Shown here piece by piece: positions 36,112 through 44,968 of a stretch of 64,000 bases of DNA; within the stretch, counting starts at the first letter, position 1, and every line of letters starts with the position of its first letter. The position numbers and the translations under genes are program-made. The notes below the pieces were generated by a model. It was not told the origin of the DNA and searched no databases. It saw nothing but the letters and a program-made list of their open reading frames with translations. Source of the DNA: Candidatus Marivariicella framensis (lineage in GTDB: Bacteria > Bacteroidota > Bacteroidia > Flavobacteriales > Flavobacteriaceae); NCBI GenBank assembly GCA_905182735.1, contig CAJJCT010000007.1:1-64000 (forward strand), given 5' to 3'.

Positions 36112-36562
36112 AAAGTACTTTCTTTTGGATGAAATAGTTGAGGAATATGATTTAATTGCTATTCACACTAGCTTAGATGACTTTTCAGTAGCTTTCGTTT
36201 TAAATAAAAATCTAAGAGCAAATTTTAAAAGAGTTAAAGAAAGTTTAAGATATAAGAATTCAACTTTTGAAATGTTTCAATGGAAAAACTTAAAAGAAGG
36301 AGTTAATTGTAGTTTAATTTCTAATAAGAATTTTATTGATTCTGGAATTAAAAATGAATCCAATTCATTATTTAATCTTTCGGAAACAAAAAAGGTATCT
36401 TTGATTAACTCTTTATCCAATGTTGATTATCTATTAAAGATTAAAGAAGGTATAGACATCGAGCAAACAATTAAGATTTTAAATAAATTACCCCAATTAA
36501 TTCTATCTTACGTTGTTGACAACAAAGAAGTTAAATCAAATTTCAATTTAATACTTGATTAA
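36104..36562 (+). CDS. IPExxxVDY family protein
   Basis: A 152-residue protein of a Bacteroidota-specific family of unknown function that regularly sits between rnc and pyk. Family features here are DDFSVAFVLNKNL near the start and VDYLLKI near residue 106; the name-giving IPE is not kept (SNVDYLLKI). It overlaps rnc by eight bases and pyk by one base. Constant linkage suggests a link to RNA processing or to pyruvate kinase, but nothing in the sequence proves it. Confidence 0.75.
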   Translation: MSKKYFLLDEIVEEYDLIAIHTSLDDFSVAFVLNKNLRANFKRVKESLRYKNSTFEMFQWKNLKEGVNCSLISNKNFIDSGIKNESNSLFNLSETKKVSLINSLSNVDYLLKIKEGIDIEQTIKILNKLPQLILSYVVDNKEVKSNFNLILD

Positions 36563-37989
36563 TGTCAGAATCAAAAAAAACTAAAATAATTGCCACACTA
36601 GGACCTGCATCTAATTCACCAGATGTAATGGAAAAGATGATACTAGAAGGTGTTGATGTGTTTAGAATTAATTTTTCTCATGCAAATTATGACGATGCCT
36701 CTAAAAGAATCTCTTTAATTAGAAAACTTAGTGATAAACTCAAAATTCATGTTTCTGTTTTAGCAGATCTTCAAGGGCCTAAGCTAAGAATTGGTGAAAT
36801 AGAAGATTGCTCAGAGGTGAAAGAAGGGCAGCTAGTTACTTTTTCCAGTTCTAAACCTTTTATTGGTAATTCTCAAAAGGCTTACATGACATATAAAAAG
36901 TTTGCGTCTGATGTTAATATTGGAGAAATTATTTTATTAGATGATGGCAAGTTGATTTTTAAAATACTAAGTACTGACAATAAAGATCTAGTGACTGCCA
37001 GAGTTATTCAGGGAGGACCATTCAAATCTAACAAAGGGGTAAATCTTCCCAATACAAAGATTTCACTTCCAGCTCTAACAAAAAAGGATATTGAAGATGC
37101 GGTTTTTGCTATAAAACAAAAGGTTGATTGGATAGCTTTATCCTTCGTGAGAAAAAAAGAGGATTTAATTGAACTAAGAGAGTTAATTGAAAAGCATTCT
37201 GATCACAAAATTCCAATTATTTCAAAAATTGAAAAGCCTGAAGCTTTAAAAAATATTTTTGAAATAATAAAAAATAGCGATGGCTTGATGGTGGCCAGAG
37301 GTGATTTAGGGGTTGAACTTCCTGCAGCTGAAGTGCCTTTGATCCAAAAGCAACTTGTGTTAAAAGCAAAGCAAGCAAGAATTCCAATTATAATTGCTAC
37401 TCAAATGATGGAAACGATGATAGAAAGCAGGACAGCTACTAGAGCAGAAGTAAATGACGTAGCTAACTCTGTTATGGATGGTGCTGATGCTGTAATGCTA
37501 TCTGCAGAAACTTCGGTAGGAAAATTTCCAGTTGAAGTAATTAAAACAATGACCTCAATTCTTATGAGTGTTGAAGGATCTGATCTTATTAAAGTGCCAA
37601 GCCTACCACCGGAAATTAAAACAAAAAGATATATAACAAAATCCATATGTTATCATGCGGCTATAATGGCAAATGAAATTAATGCTAAGGCTATATGTAC
37701 TTTAACAAATAGTGGTTACACTGCTTTTCAAATTTCAGCTTGGAGGCCTAAATCCAATATATTAGTTTTTACTTCCAATAAAAGAATTTTAAGTCAACTA
37801 AATTTACTTTGGGGGGTTAAATCTTTTTTTTACAATGAGTACGAAAGTACAGATAAGACAATTGAGCAAATTAATGATCTGGCAAAAAAATTTAAATATG
37901 TTTCTAAAGGAGATTTCCTAATTAATTTGACAGCTATGCCTGTAAAATCAAAAGGAATGGTTAATACGCTAAGAGTTTCTGAAATTTAA
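36562..37989 (+). CDS. pyk: Pyruvate kinase
   Basis: The last step of glycolysis, phosphoenolpyruvate plus ADP to pyruvate plus ATP. The 475 residues begin TKIIATLGPASN with the substrate-binding RINFSHA. The K+/Mg2+ site LADLQGPKLR, the catalytic ISKIEKPEAL and MVARGDLGVELP, and the helix MMETMIESRTATRAEVNDVAN are all present. Start and stop codons overlap (TAATG) with the upstream gene, so it is translated as part of the acpP-rnc run. Confidence 0.95.
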   Translation: MSESKKTKIIATLGPASNSPDVMEKMILEGVDVFRINFSHANYDDASKRISLIRKLSDKLKIHVSVLADLQGPKLRIGEIEDCSEVKEGQLVTFSSSKPFIGNSQKAYMTYKKFASDVNIGEIILLDDGKLIFKILSTDNKDLVTARVIQGGPFKSNKGVNLPNTKISLPALTKKDIEDAVFAIKQKVDWIALSFVRKKEDLIELRELIEKHSDHKIPIISKIEKPEALKNIFEIIKNSDGLMVARGDLGVELPAAEVPLIQKQLVLKAKQARIPIIIATQMMETMIESRTATRAEVNDVANSVMDGADAVMLSAETSVGKFPVEVIKTMTSILMSVEGSDLIKVPSLPPEIKTKRYITKSICYHAAIMANEINAKAICTLTNSGYTAFQISAWRPKSNILVFTSNKRILSQLNLLWGVKSFFYNEYESTDKTIEQINDLAKKFKYVSKGDFLINLTAMPVKSKGMVNTLRVSEI

Positions 37990-38001
37990 ATATAATTAAT
38001 C

Positions 38002-38448
38002 ATGCCTATTGAGATTGAACGAAAATTTCTGGTTAAAAATCTTGATTTTATCAAAGAATGCACTCATAAAAAGCAGATTGAACAAGGTTATTTATCCAAA
38101 GACCCCAAAAGAACAGTCAGAATAAGAATTGAAGAGAAAAAAGCATTTTTAACAATTAAAGGTGAAACTTTTGATAATGGAACTAGTAGAATAGAGGTTG
38201 AAAATGAAATTTCTATTAAAGATGCTCTTGAACTAATGAAACTTTGTTTACCAAATCCTATTAAAAAAATTAGATATATAATAAATAAAAATGATTTTAT
38301 TTTTGAAGTTGATGTCTTTAAAGGTGAAAATGAAGGGTTAATAATTGCCGAACTGGAGCTTAATTCAAAAAATTCAAGATTTCCAAAACCTGATTGGTTA
38401 GGTAAAGAAGTTACGGGACAGGTAGAGTTCTATAACTCGAAATTATAA
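38002..38448 (+). CDS. CYTH-domain protein, inorganic triphosphatase-like
   Basis: The 148 residues form a single CYTH triphosphate-tunnel domain. The signature ExExK is at residues 4-8 (IEIERKF), followed by alternating charged strands (RTVRIRIEEKKAFLTIKG, FEVDVFKGENEGLIIAELEL). Bacterial single-domain members hydrolyse inorganic triphosphate or thiamine triphosphate. It begins 12 bases after pyk and is probably in the same transcript. Confidence 0.85.
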   Translation: MPIEIERKFLVKNLDFIKECTHKKQIEQGYLSKDPKRTVRIRIEEKKAFLTIKGETFDNGTSRIEVENEISIKDALELMKLCLPNPIKKIRYIINKNDFIFEVDVFKGENEGLIIAELELNSKNSRFPKPDWLGKEVTGQVEFYNSKL

Positions 38449-38451
38449 CTA

Positions 38452-39471
38452 TTATTTATCTGCATAAATTTTAATTATTTTAGTGCCTTTTGAATCCATA
38501 TGAGCTCTATACATTCCTGCAGTATTCATTTCCATAGCAACATTTCCTTTATTGTCAAGAGCTATAACACCTCCATTACCTCCTAGTTTTGCAACTTTAT
38601 CATGAATTACAATCCGAGAAGCTTCTTGAACTGATAGGCCTTTATATTCCATTAAGGCAGAAATATCATAAGCAACCACAGAACGAATGAAAAACTCTCC
38701 CCAACCAGTAGCTGAAACCCCACAGGTTTTGTTATTAGCATATGTTCCTGCACCAATAATTGGTGCATCTCCAATGCGATTCCACTTTTTATTTGTCATT
38801 CCTCCAGTTGATGTTCCAGATGATATATTTCCGTTTTGATCAAGTGCAACACATCCTACTGTTCCGTATTTTTGAGTTAATAGGTATTCTTTGTCAATTA
38901 TCACTGTCGAATTTTCTTTGAATTTAACTTTATCTAAAGATCTAGATCTACGTTCTGTAATAAAATAACTATTTTGTTTTAGTTCTAGTTTTTGACTCGA
39001 CGCAAATTCATCAGCTCCAGTCCCAGACAACATAACATGTGGAGAATTATTCATTACTGCTATTGCAGCAGAAATAGGATTTTTTATTTTTGAAGCTCCA
39101 GAAATTGCCCCAGCATCAAGTGTTGATCCGTTCATAAATGAAGCATCAAGCTCTACATTTCCATCGAAATTTAAAACAGCTCCTTTCCCTGCATTAAAAA
39201 GTGGAGAGTCCTCCATTACATTAATTGTTTTCTCAACTGCTTCTTGACTTGACCCATCATTTTTTAGAATTTCATATCCAACCTCAATAGCTTCCTCTAG
39301 TTTGTTAATATATTTTATTTCCATTTCTTTAGTCATGTTTTTTTTCAATATAGTTCCAGCCCCACCATGAATTACAATAGAAAAAACGGATGTATCTTTA
39401 TTACCTATGTCGTTTTTGGGAGATTGACATGAATAAAAGAAAAGTAAAATAAGCATTAATTTAAAAGGCAT
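38452..39471 (-). CDS. Isoaspartyl peptidase / L-asparaginase, secreted Ntn hydrolase
   Basis: The 339-residue precursor has an N-terminal export signal with a possible lipobox (FFYSC, Cys15). It self-cleaves before Thr204 (QKYGTVGCVALDQ), the N-terminal nucleophile of the beta chain. HGGAGT near residue 35, GTSTGGMTNK, and GAGTYANNKTCGVSATGWGE are family marks. It removes beta-aspartyl residues from isoaspartyl dipeptides or asparagine, here in the envelope. Confidence 0.9.
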   Translation of the reverse strand: MPFKLMLILLFFYSCQSPKNDIGNKDTSVFSIVIHGGAGTILKKNMTKEMEIKYINKLEEAIEVGYEILKNDGSSQEAVEKTINVMEDSPLFNAGKGAVLNFDGNVELDASFMNGSTLDAGAISGASKIKNPISAAIAVMNNSPHVMLSGTGADEFASSQKLELKQNSYFITERRSRSLDKVKFKENSTVIIDKEYLLTQKYGTVGCVALDQNGNISSGTSTGGMTNKKWNRIGDAPIIGAGTYANNKTCGVSATGWGEFFIRSVVAYDISALMEYKGLSVQEASRIVIHDKVAKLGGNGGVIALDNKGNVAMEMNTAGMYRAHMDSKGTKIIKIYADK

Positions 39472-39574
39472 ATTATTTTTTTAAAAGATTGATTACTCAA
39501 ACGTAATAAATATTCTTTTAAGATAAACTTTTTTCAAATAATGCTACCTTTAAATTTTATTATAAAAAATTCTG

Positions 39575-41113
39575 ATGAATAAACAAACTTTAAAAATTTT
39601 AGCATCTCTTGGTATTGAAAACAAACAATTAGGTTGCAGTACTGGGAGTCATTGGATGGGCTCTGGAAAAACAATATCAACAAGCTCTCCGGTTAATGGA
39701 TCGTCACTATTTGAAGTAACAACTGCTAGCGTTGAAGATTATGAATTGATAATTGAAAGTGCAGAAAATGCATTTCAAATTTTCAAAAAAATCCCAGCAC
39801 CAAAACGCGGAGATTTGGTTAGACAGTTTGGAGACGCGTTAAGAAATCAGAAAGAAAACTTAGGGAAGTTAGTTTCTTATGAAATGGGAAAATCATATGA
39901 AGAAGGTTTAGGTGAAGTTCAAGAAATGATTGACATATGTGAATTTGCTGTTGGTTTATCAAGACAATTACATGGACTAACCATGCACTCTGAGCGTCCT
40001 TTGCATAGAATGTATGAACAATACCATCCTATTGGTATAGTTGGTATTATTTCTGCTTTTAATTTTCCTGTTGCTGTTTGGAGCTGGAACGTTGCATTAG
40101 CATGGGTATGTGGAGATGTTTGTATTTGGAAACCAAGTGAAAAAACTCCTCTATGTAGTATTGCATGTCAAAAAATTATAGAAAAAGTTTTAAAAGAAAA
40201 TGAAATGCCCGAAGGAATTTCGTGTTTAGTTAATGGAGGTGCTGATATTGGAGAATGGTTATCGGCGGATAAAAGAATTCCACTTATTTCAGCAACAGGA
40301 TCAACTAATATGGGAAGAAAAGTAAGTGAAACTGTTGGCAAGCGCTTAGGGAAAACACTCCTAGAGCTAGGAGGAAATAATGCTATTATAATAACACCTC
40401 ACGCTGATATCAAAATGACTATAATTGGAGCTGTGTTTGGAGCAGTCGGCACCTGTGGTCAAAGGTGCACTTCTACTCGTCGTCTAATTATTCATGAAGA
40501 AATATATTCCAAAGTAATAGATGCGCTTAAAAAGGCCTATAAGCAGCTTAGGATTGGGGATCCATTAGATGTAAACAATCATATAGGCCCACTTATTGAT
40601 AAAGAAGCTGTAAGTCAATACCTTAATGCGATTGATATGGCTGATAAAGAAGGGGCAAATTGGTTAATAAAAGGAGCTTCTTTATCTGGAGCAGAATATG
40701 AAGGTGGTTGCTACGTATCACCGTCTGTGGCTGAAATGAATGATGATGCTTCAGTGGTTCAAACAGAAACATTTGCACCGCTTCTCTATGTAATGAAATA
40801 TTCTGGAGATGTTCAAAACGCCATTAATATTCAAAATAATGTTACTCAAGGTTTGTCTTCTGCTATAATGACTCAAAATCTGCAAGAAGCAGAAGCTTTT
40901 TTATCTCATTGGGGAAGTGATTGTGGAATAGCAAATGTAAATATTGGAACATCAGGAGCTGAAATTGGTGGAGCTTTTGGAGGTGAAAAAGATACAGGAG
41001 GAGGGAGAGAAAGTGGTTCAGATGCATGGAAAGTATACATGAGGAGGCAAACAAATACAATTAATTATTCATCAAAACTTCCTTTAGCTCAAGGAATTAA
41101 ATTTGACATGTAG
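39575..41113 (+). CDS. Aldehyde dehydrogenase, ALDH7 (antiquitin / aminoadipate semialdehyde) type
   Basis: The 512 residues have the NAD-binding ISAFNFPVAVWSWN and WKPSEKTP, the general base in LLELGGNNAIII and the nucleophile in GTCGQRCTSTRRL. The ALDH7 branch is marked by EVQEMIDICEFAVGLSRQLHG and HRMYEQYHPIGIVG. Members oxidise alpha-aminoadipate semialdehyde in lysine catabolism. No other lysine-breakdown gene is adjacent. Confidence 0.9.
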   Translation: MNKQTLKILASLGIENKQLGCSTGSHWMGSGKTISTSSPVNGSSLFEVTTASVEDYELIIESAENAFQIFKKIPAPKRGDLVRQFGDALRNQKENLGKLVSYEMGKSYEEGLGEVQEMIDICEFAVGLSRQLHGLTMHSERPLHRMYEQYHPIGIVGIISAFNFPVAVWSWNVALAWVCGDVCIWKPSEKTPLCSIACQKIIEKVLKENEMPEGISCLVNGGADIGEWLSADKRIPLISATGSTNMGRKVSETVGKRLGKTLLELGGNNAIIITPHADIKMTIIGAVFGAVGTCGQRCTSTRRLIIHEEIYSKVIDALKKAYKQLRIGDPLDVNNHIGPLIDKEAVSQYLNAIDMADKEGANWLIKGASLSGAEYEGGCYVSPSVAEMNDDASVVQTETFAPLLYVMKYSGDVQNAINIQNNVTQGLSSAIMTQNLQEAEAFLSHWGSDCGIANVNIGTSGAEIGGAFGGEKDTGGGRESGSDAWKVYMRRQTNTINYSSKLPLAQGIKFDM

Positions 41114-41125
41114 AAATTTAATTAA

Positions 41126-41512
41126 TTGAAAACATCCTCAATAATAGAAACTGTATTTTATTTTTGGACAAGTTTTGTGCAAATTATTTTAGCAATGATA
41201 TTAATTTATTCACTGGCAGGATTATTTTTAAAAAAAAAATTCAATTCTAATCATTTAAGATATTTCACATTTGGATTGATTTTTTCAATTATTCAATTAG
41301 TTCTCGGAATCATATTTATTTTTACATTTAATCCTTTTGGATTTTTTTTAATAAAAAATATTTTTAGTGTTATTACACCTGTTTTATTTATTTATTTAGG
41401 ATGGTCTCTTCACAACAAACAGTTTGATAGTAGAAAAAAATTTCTACGAATATTTATTTTTTATGGACTTGGCCTTTTTTTATTGTCAATAAATTATTAT
41501 AATCTAAATTAA
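41126..41512 (+). CDS. Four-helix membrane protein of unknown function
   Basis: The 128-residue frame starts at a TTG 12 bases after the ALDH stop; no ATG is available near it. Four hydrophobic segments (about 13-33, 47-66, 73-90 and 107-124) cover most of the protein. No family is recognised. Tight spacing to the ALDH gene and two bases to gpsA suggest one transcript. Confidence 0.5.
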   Translation: MKTSSIIETVFYFWTSFVQIILAMILIYSLAGLFLKKKFNSNHLRYFTFGLIFSIIQLVLGIIFIFTFNPFGFFLIKNIFSVITPVLFIYLGWSLHNKQFDSRKKFLRIFIFYGLGLFLLSINYYNLN

Positions 41513-41514
41513 TT

Positions 41515-42549
41515 ATGTTAAAAACATATGAAAATAAGTTGAGAGTTTTACATCTTCAAAAAAAATGGAAAGTTGCAGTTTTAGGAAGTGGTAGTTGGGC
41601 AACTGCATTAGTCAAAATTCTAACTGAAAACAAAAGAAAAGTCAGCTGGTATGTTAGAAATAATGAGAGTTCTATAAAAATAAAAAAGCATGGTATTAAC
41701 CCAAAGTATCTTAATTCTTTAAAACTCAAAACAAAAAGACTAAATATTGGTTGTGATATTAATAAAATAGTTGAAGAGGTCAACGTTATTATCGTCGCTA
41801 TACCTTCCGTTTATGCTTTTAAGGAGCTCAATAAAATAAATATCGATGTTAGTGAAAAAATATTCATTTCTGCGGTAAAAGGAGTTCTACCAGAAAAAAT
41901 GCAGATTTTAGGAAATTTTTTTCACGACCATTTTAAAATTTCATATAATCAAATTGGAGTGATTTCTGGTCCATGTCATGCTGAAGAGATTGCAATGGAA
42001 AAACTTTCATATTTAACCTTTTCTTGTCCAAATAGCACAAATGCTAAAGTAATATCAAAATGGCTAAGATGTAAGTATGTTAGAGTTTCAATTTCAGGGG
42101 ATATTACTGGGACTGAGTACGCAGCAATGTTGAAAAATTGTTATGCAATAGCTGCTGGAGCAGCTCATGGACTAGGGTATGGAGATAATTTTATGAGTGT
42201 TCTAATGAGCAGCTCTATAAGAGAAATGAAAAAATTCATTAAAAATATTTATAAGATGAAAAGAAACATTAATAATTCGGCATATTTAGGAGATTTATTG
42301 GTTACAGGCTATTCTTCCTTTAGCCGTAATAGAAAACTTGGAGTAATGCTTGGAAAAGGCTACGATGTTAAAGATGCTCTTTTAGAGATGGATATGATTG
42401 CGGAAGGATATTACGGGTCTAAATCTGCATTTCAAATAAATAAAAAATTCAAGTCTAACACTCCAATCTTAGATACTGTATACACAATCATGTATGAAAA
42501 AACTAACGCTAAAAAAGCTTTTAAAAAATTAGAGTCTAAGCTTGACTAG
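41515..42549 (+). CDS. gpsA: NAD(P)H-dependent glycerol-3-phosphate dehydrogenase
   Basis: Reduces dihydroxyacetone phosphate to sn-glycerol 3-phosphate for phospholipids. The 344 residues have the nucleotide loop VAVLGSGSWATALVKIL, the central IISAVKGVLP-like segment, GVISGPCHAEEIA, the catalytic lysine in YAAMLKNCYAIAAG, and GDLLVTGYSSFSRNRKLG. A 20-residue extension precedes the Rossmann start; a shorter start is possible but no ATG lies there. It overlaps convergent pheS by four bases. Confidence 0.92.
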   Translation: MLKTYENKLRVLHLQKKWKVAVLGSGSWATALVKILTENKRKVSWYVRNNESSIKIKKHGINPKYLNSLKLKTKRLNIGCDINKIVEEVNVIIVAIPSVYAFKELNKINIDVSEKIFISAVKGVLPEKMQILGNFFHDHFKISYNQIGVISGPCHAEEIAMEKLSYLTFSCPNSTNAKVISKWLRCKYVRVSISGDITGTEYAAMLKNCYAIAAGAAHGLGYGDNFMSVLMSSSIREMKKFIKNIYKMKRNINNSAYLGDLLVTGYSSFSRNRKLGVMLGKGYDVKDALLEMDMIAEGYYGSKSAFQINKKFKSNTPILDTVYTIMYEKTNAKKAFKKLESKLD

Positions 42550-43562
42550 GTATGAGGTTTAAACTGTTTTAAAAACCTAAGATCATTTTCAAAAAACATT
42601 CTAATATCACTGACTTGGTATAAAAGCATGGCAATTCTTTCAATACCCATTCCAAAAGCATATCCAGAATACTCTTCGGGGTCAATGCCACAATTAATCA
42701 GAACATTTGGATCAACCATTCCACATCCCATAATTTCTAACCAACCTGTTCCTTTAGTGATTCTTCTGTCAGTTTCTGTTTCTAGACCCCAATAAATATC
42801 TACTTCAGCACTTGGTTCGGTAAAAGGAAAATAAGAGGGCCGTAAACGGATAGTAGATTTGCCAAATAATGCTTTAGTAAAATATTGTAATGTTTGTTTT
42901 AAATCAACAAATGAAACATCTTTATTAATATATAACCCCTCAACCTGATGAAATATACAATGAGATCTTGATGATATAGCTTCATTACGAAAAACACGAC
43001 CTGGAGAAAGTATACGAATTGGGGGTGAATTACTTTCCATATATCTAACTTGAACAGATGAAGTGTGAGTTCGAAGTAAAATATCTGGATTAGTTTGAAT
43101 AAAAAATGTATCCTGCATATCTCTCGCTGGATGGTGCTCTGGAAGGTTTAATGCAGTGAAATTATGCCAATCGTCTTCGATTTCTGGTCCATCTGACAAA
43201 TTAAATCCAATTTTTGAGAAAATTGATATAATACGATTCCTAACAATGGACAAGGGATGTCTTGTGCCTGAATCAGGGACTAACCCTGGGCGAAACAGGT
43301 CTCCATTTGCGCCAACCTCATTAACTATGTTTATTTCTCCCTTGAAAGATTTTATTTTTTCACTTACAGCATTTTTAAGCAGATTTAATTCTTTTCCAAA
43401 TTGTTTCTTGTCTTCTTTTGGAACATTTCTAAAAGAGATGAAGAAGTTGTTTAAAACTCCTTTTTTACCTGAATATTCAATTCTGAATGATTCCAGTTCA
43501 GATAAATCTTGTGTTTTGAAATTATTTACTTTTTTCAAATGCTTTTTTACCTCTTCAATCAT
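42546..43562 (-). CDS. pheS: Phenylalanyl-tRNA synthetase alpha subunit
   Basis: Catalytic subunit of the heterotetrameric enzyme. The 338 residues comprise an N-terminal coiled coil (1 to about 90) and a class II catalytic core: motif 1 HPLSIVRNRIISIFSKIGF, DTFFIQTNPDILLRTHTS, motif 2 GRVFRNEAISSRSHCIFHQVEG, and motif 3 YSGYAFGMGIERIAMLLY. pheT is not in the window, which is normal in Bacteroidota. Confidence 0.95.
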   Translation of the reverse strand: MIEEVKKHLKKVNNFKTQDLSELESFRIEYSGKKGVLNNFFISFRNVPKEDKKQFGKELNLLKNAVSEKIKSFKGEINIVNEVGANGDLFRPGLVPDSGTRHPLSIVRNRIISIFSKIGFNLSDGPEIEDDWHNFTALNLPEHHPARDMQDTFFIQTNPDILLRTHTSSVQVRYMESNSPPIRILSPGRVFRNEAISSRSHCIFHQVEGLYINKDVSFVDLKQTLQYFTKALFGKSTIRLRPSYFPFTEPSAEVDIYWGLETETDRRITKGTGWLEIMGCGMVDPNVLINCGIDPEEYSGYAFGMGIERIAMLLYQVSDIRMFFENDLRFLKQFKPHT

Positions 43563-43698
43563 AATGTAAAAGTACAGATTCTATTAATTATAACAACTCT
43601 ATTTAAAAAGACTTATTATTTGATTTAGGATAGCTTTAATTTATACCTCAAATTTAGTTTCTTTTTTAATGAATGCTTAAATTGAAAAAAATATTCAG

Positions 43699-44223
43699 AT
43701 GAATGTTAATTGGATTGACTTGATTCTTTCAGGTATATTTATTTATGGAGCTATTGTCGGTTTCAAAAGAGGACTAGTTAGAGAAGTTGCAAGTTTATTT
43801 GGTTTATTTATAAGTATAATTAGTGTTTTTTATTTTTCAGACCAGTTATCAAATTTGATTGAAATATTTTTGAATTTGACTTCAACTGTTGCATATATAA
43901 TTTCATGTTTAGTAATCTTTTTAACAGTCATATACTTAGTTTCTTATTTAGCTAAAATAATAACTAAAGCATTAAGTATAGTTGCCCTTGGTTTTTTAAA
44001 TCGTGTAACTGGTCTAATTTTCGGCTTATTTAAATGGATAATTATTTCGTCAAGTATAATATTCATAATAAACAAAATTTTATTTTTTAATGAATTTAGC
44101 GAACAACTAAAAGGCGATCAAATGAAAACTTCTATTATGTATAGTCCTCTTTCTGAAGTTGGTGCTTTTATTTTTGAAAAAATTAATACTAATACCAACG
44201 AAGAAGAATGGGAATATTTATAA
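43699..44223 (+). CDS. cvpA: CvpA family membrane protein
   Basis: 174 residues with four membrane helices. The family start NWIDLILSGIFIYGAIVGFKRGLVREVASLFGL is clear. CvpA was named for colicin V production and is linked to envelope stress resistance; the mechanism is unknown. It is divergent from pheS and its end overlaps batE by six bases. Confidence 0.88.
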   Translation: MNVNWIDLILSGIFIYGAIVGFKRGLVREVASLFGLFISIISVFYFSDQLSNLIEIFLNLTSTVAYIISCLVIFLTVIYLVSYLAKIITKALSIVALGFLNRVTGLIFGLFKWIIISSSIIFIINKILFFNEFSEQLKGDQMKTSIMYSPLSEVGAFIFEKINTNTNEEEWEYL

Positions 44224-44967
44224 AGTTTTTATTTGGTTTTCAATTACCCAGCCCTCAGATCCATTAACTAACCTTATTTTTTCCCAACCTTTTAATTTGT
44301 CCATTAACTGAACTTTGGTTCCTTCGTGTAAAATAAATATTTCTTCATTCCTACTGTTAGGTTCAGAAAAAACTGATAATTCTTTTGCGAAAATAATTCC
44401 ATTTTTTGTTTCATTTAATTTTTTGGACTCCTTCCAAATTATATTAGAGGTCAAAAAAGAAAAAGACAGAAAAACTATTGATAATGAAAAATAGAATCTT
44501 TTATGAATGGAATTATATGAAAATAAGTAAAACAAAGATGAAATAAAAAATATTAACATAAAGCCAATTGACATAAAGGACCAAATTCTAAAAGAAAATA
44601 AAAAAATTAAAGAATCTATGTTTTTTTGAACTTGTGTTTTTGGAAGCTCTTCAATACTATCTAATATCATGTTTTTCGCAAATGATAAATTTTTTAAAAT
44701 ATATTGATCTTTTGGTGATAAAATTAGTGCCTTTTCAAAATAAAAATTACTCTTAGCTACTTCATTAAGCTTATAAAAACAATTTCCTAGATTAAAATAT
44801 AATTCAGGGCTATGCAGCTCATTTTCTAATATTTTATTGTATTCATTAATAGCTAACTCAAATTCACCTTTATTATATAATTCATTACCCTTTTCAAATA
44901 ATAAATCTGAAGTTTGTGAAAATCCGATTTTGAATAATAAAAAAACTATGTAAAAAGATTTTTTCAT
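44218..44967 (-). CDS. batE: BatE: TPR and SH3-like protein
   Basis: About 249 residues, starting at the ATG directly after the batD stop (TAATATG); a longer frame upstream would overlap batD. A signal peptide (MKKSFYIVFLLFKIGFSQ) leads into TPRs (LLFEKGNELYNKGEFELAINEYNKIL, then ELYFNLGNCFYKLNEVAKSNFYFEKAL). Two membrane helices and a C-terminal bacterial SH3 domain (GTKVQLMDKLKGWEKIRLVNGSEGWV) follow. Last gene of the moxR-bat operon. Confidence 0.85.
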   Translation of the reverse strand: MKKSFYIVFLLFKIGFSQTSDLLFEKGNELYNKGEFELAINEYNKILENELHSPELYFNLGNCFYKLNEVAKSNFYFEKALILSPKDQYILKNLSFAKNMILDSIEELPKTQVQKNIDSLIFLFSFRIWSFMSIGFMLIFFISSLFYLFSYNSIHKRFYFSLSIVFLSFSFLTSNIIWKESKKLNETKNGIIFAKELSVFSEPNSRNEEIFILHEGTKVQLMDKLKGWEKIRLVNGSEGWVIENQIKTL

Positions 44968-44968
44968 A

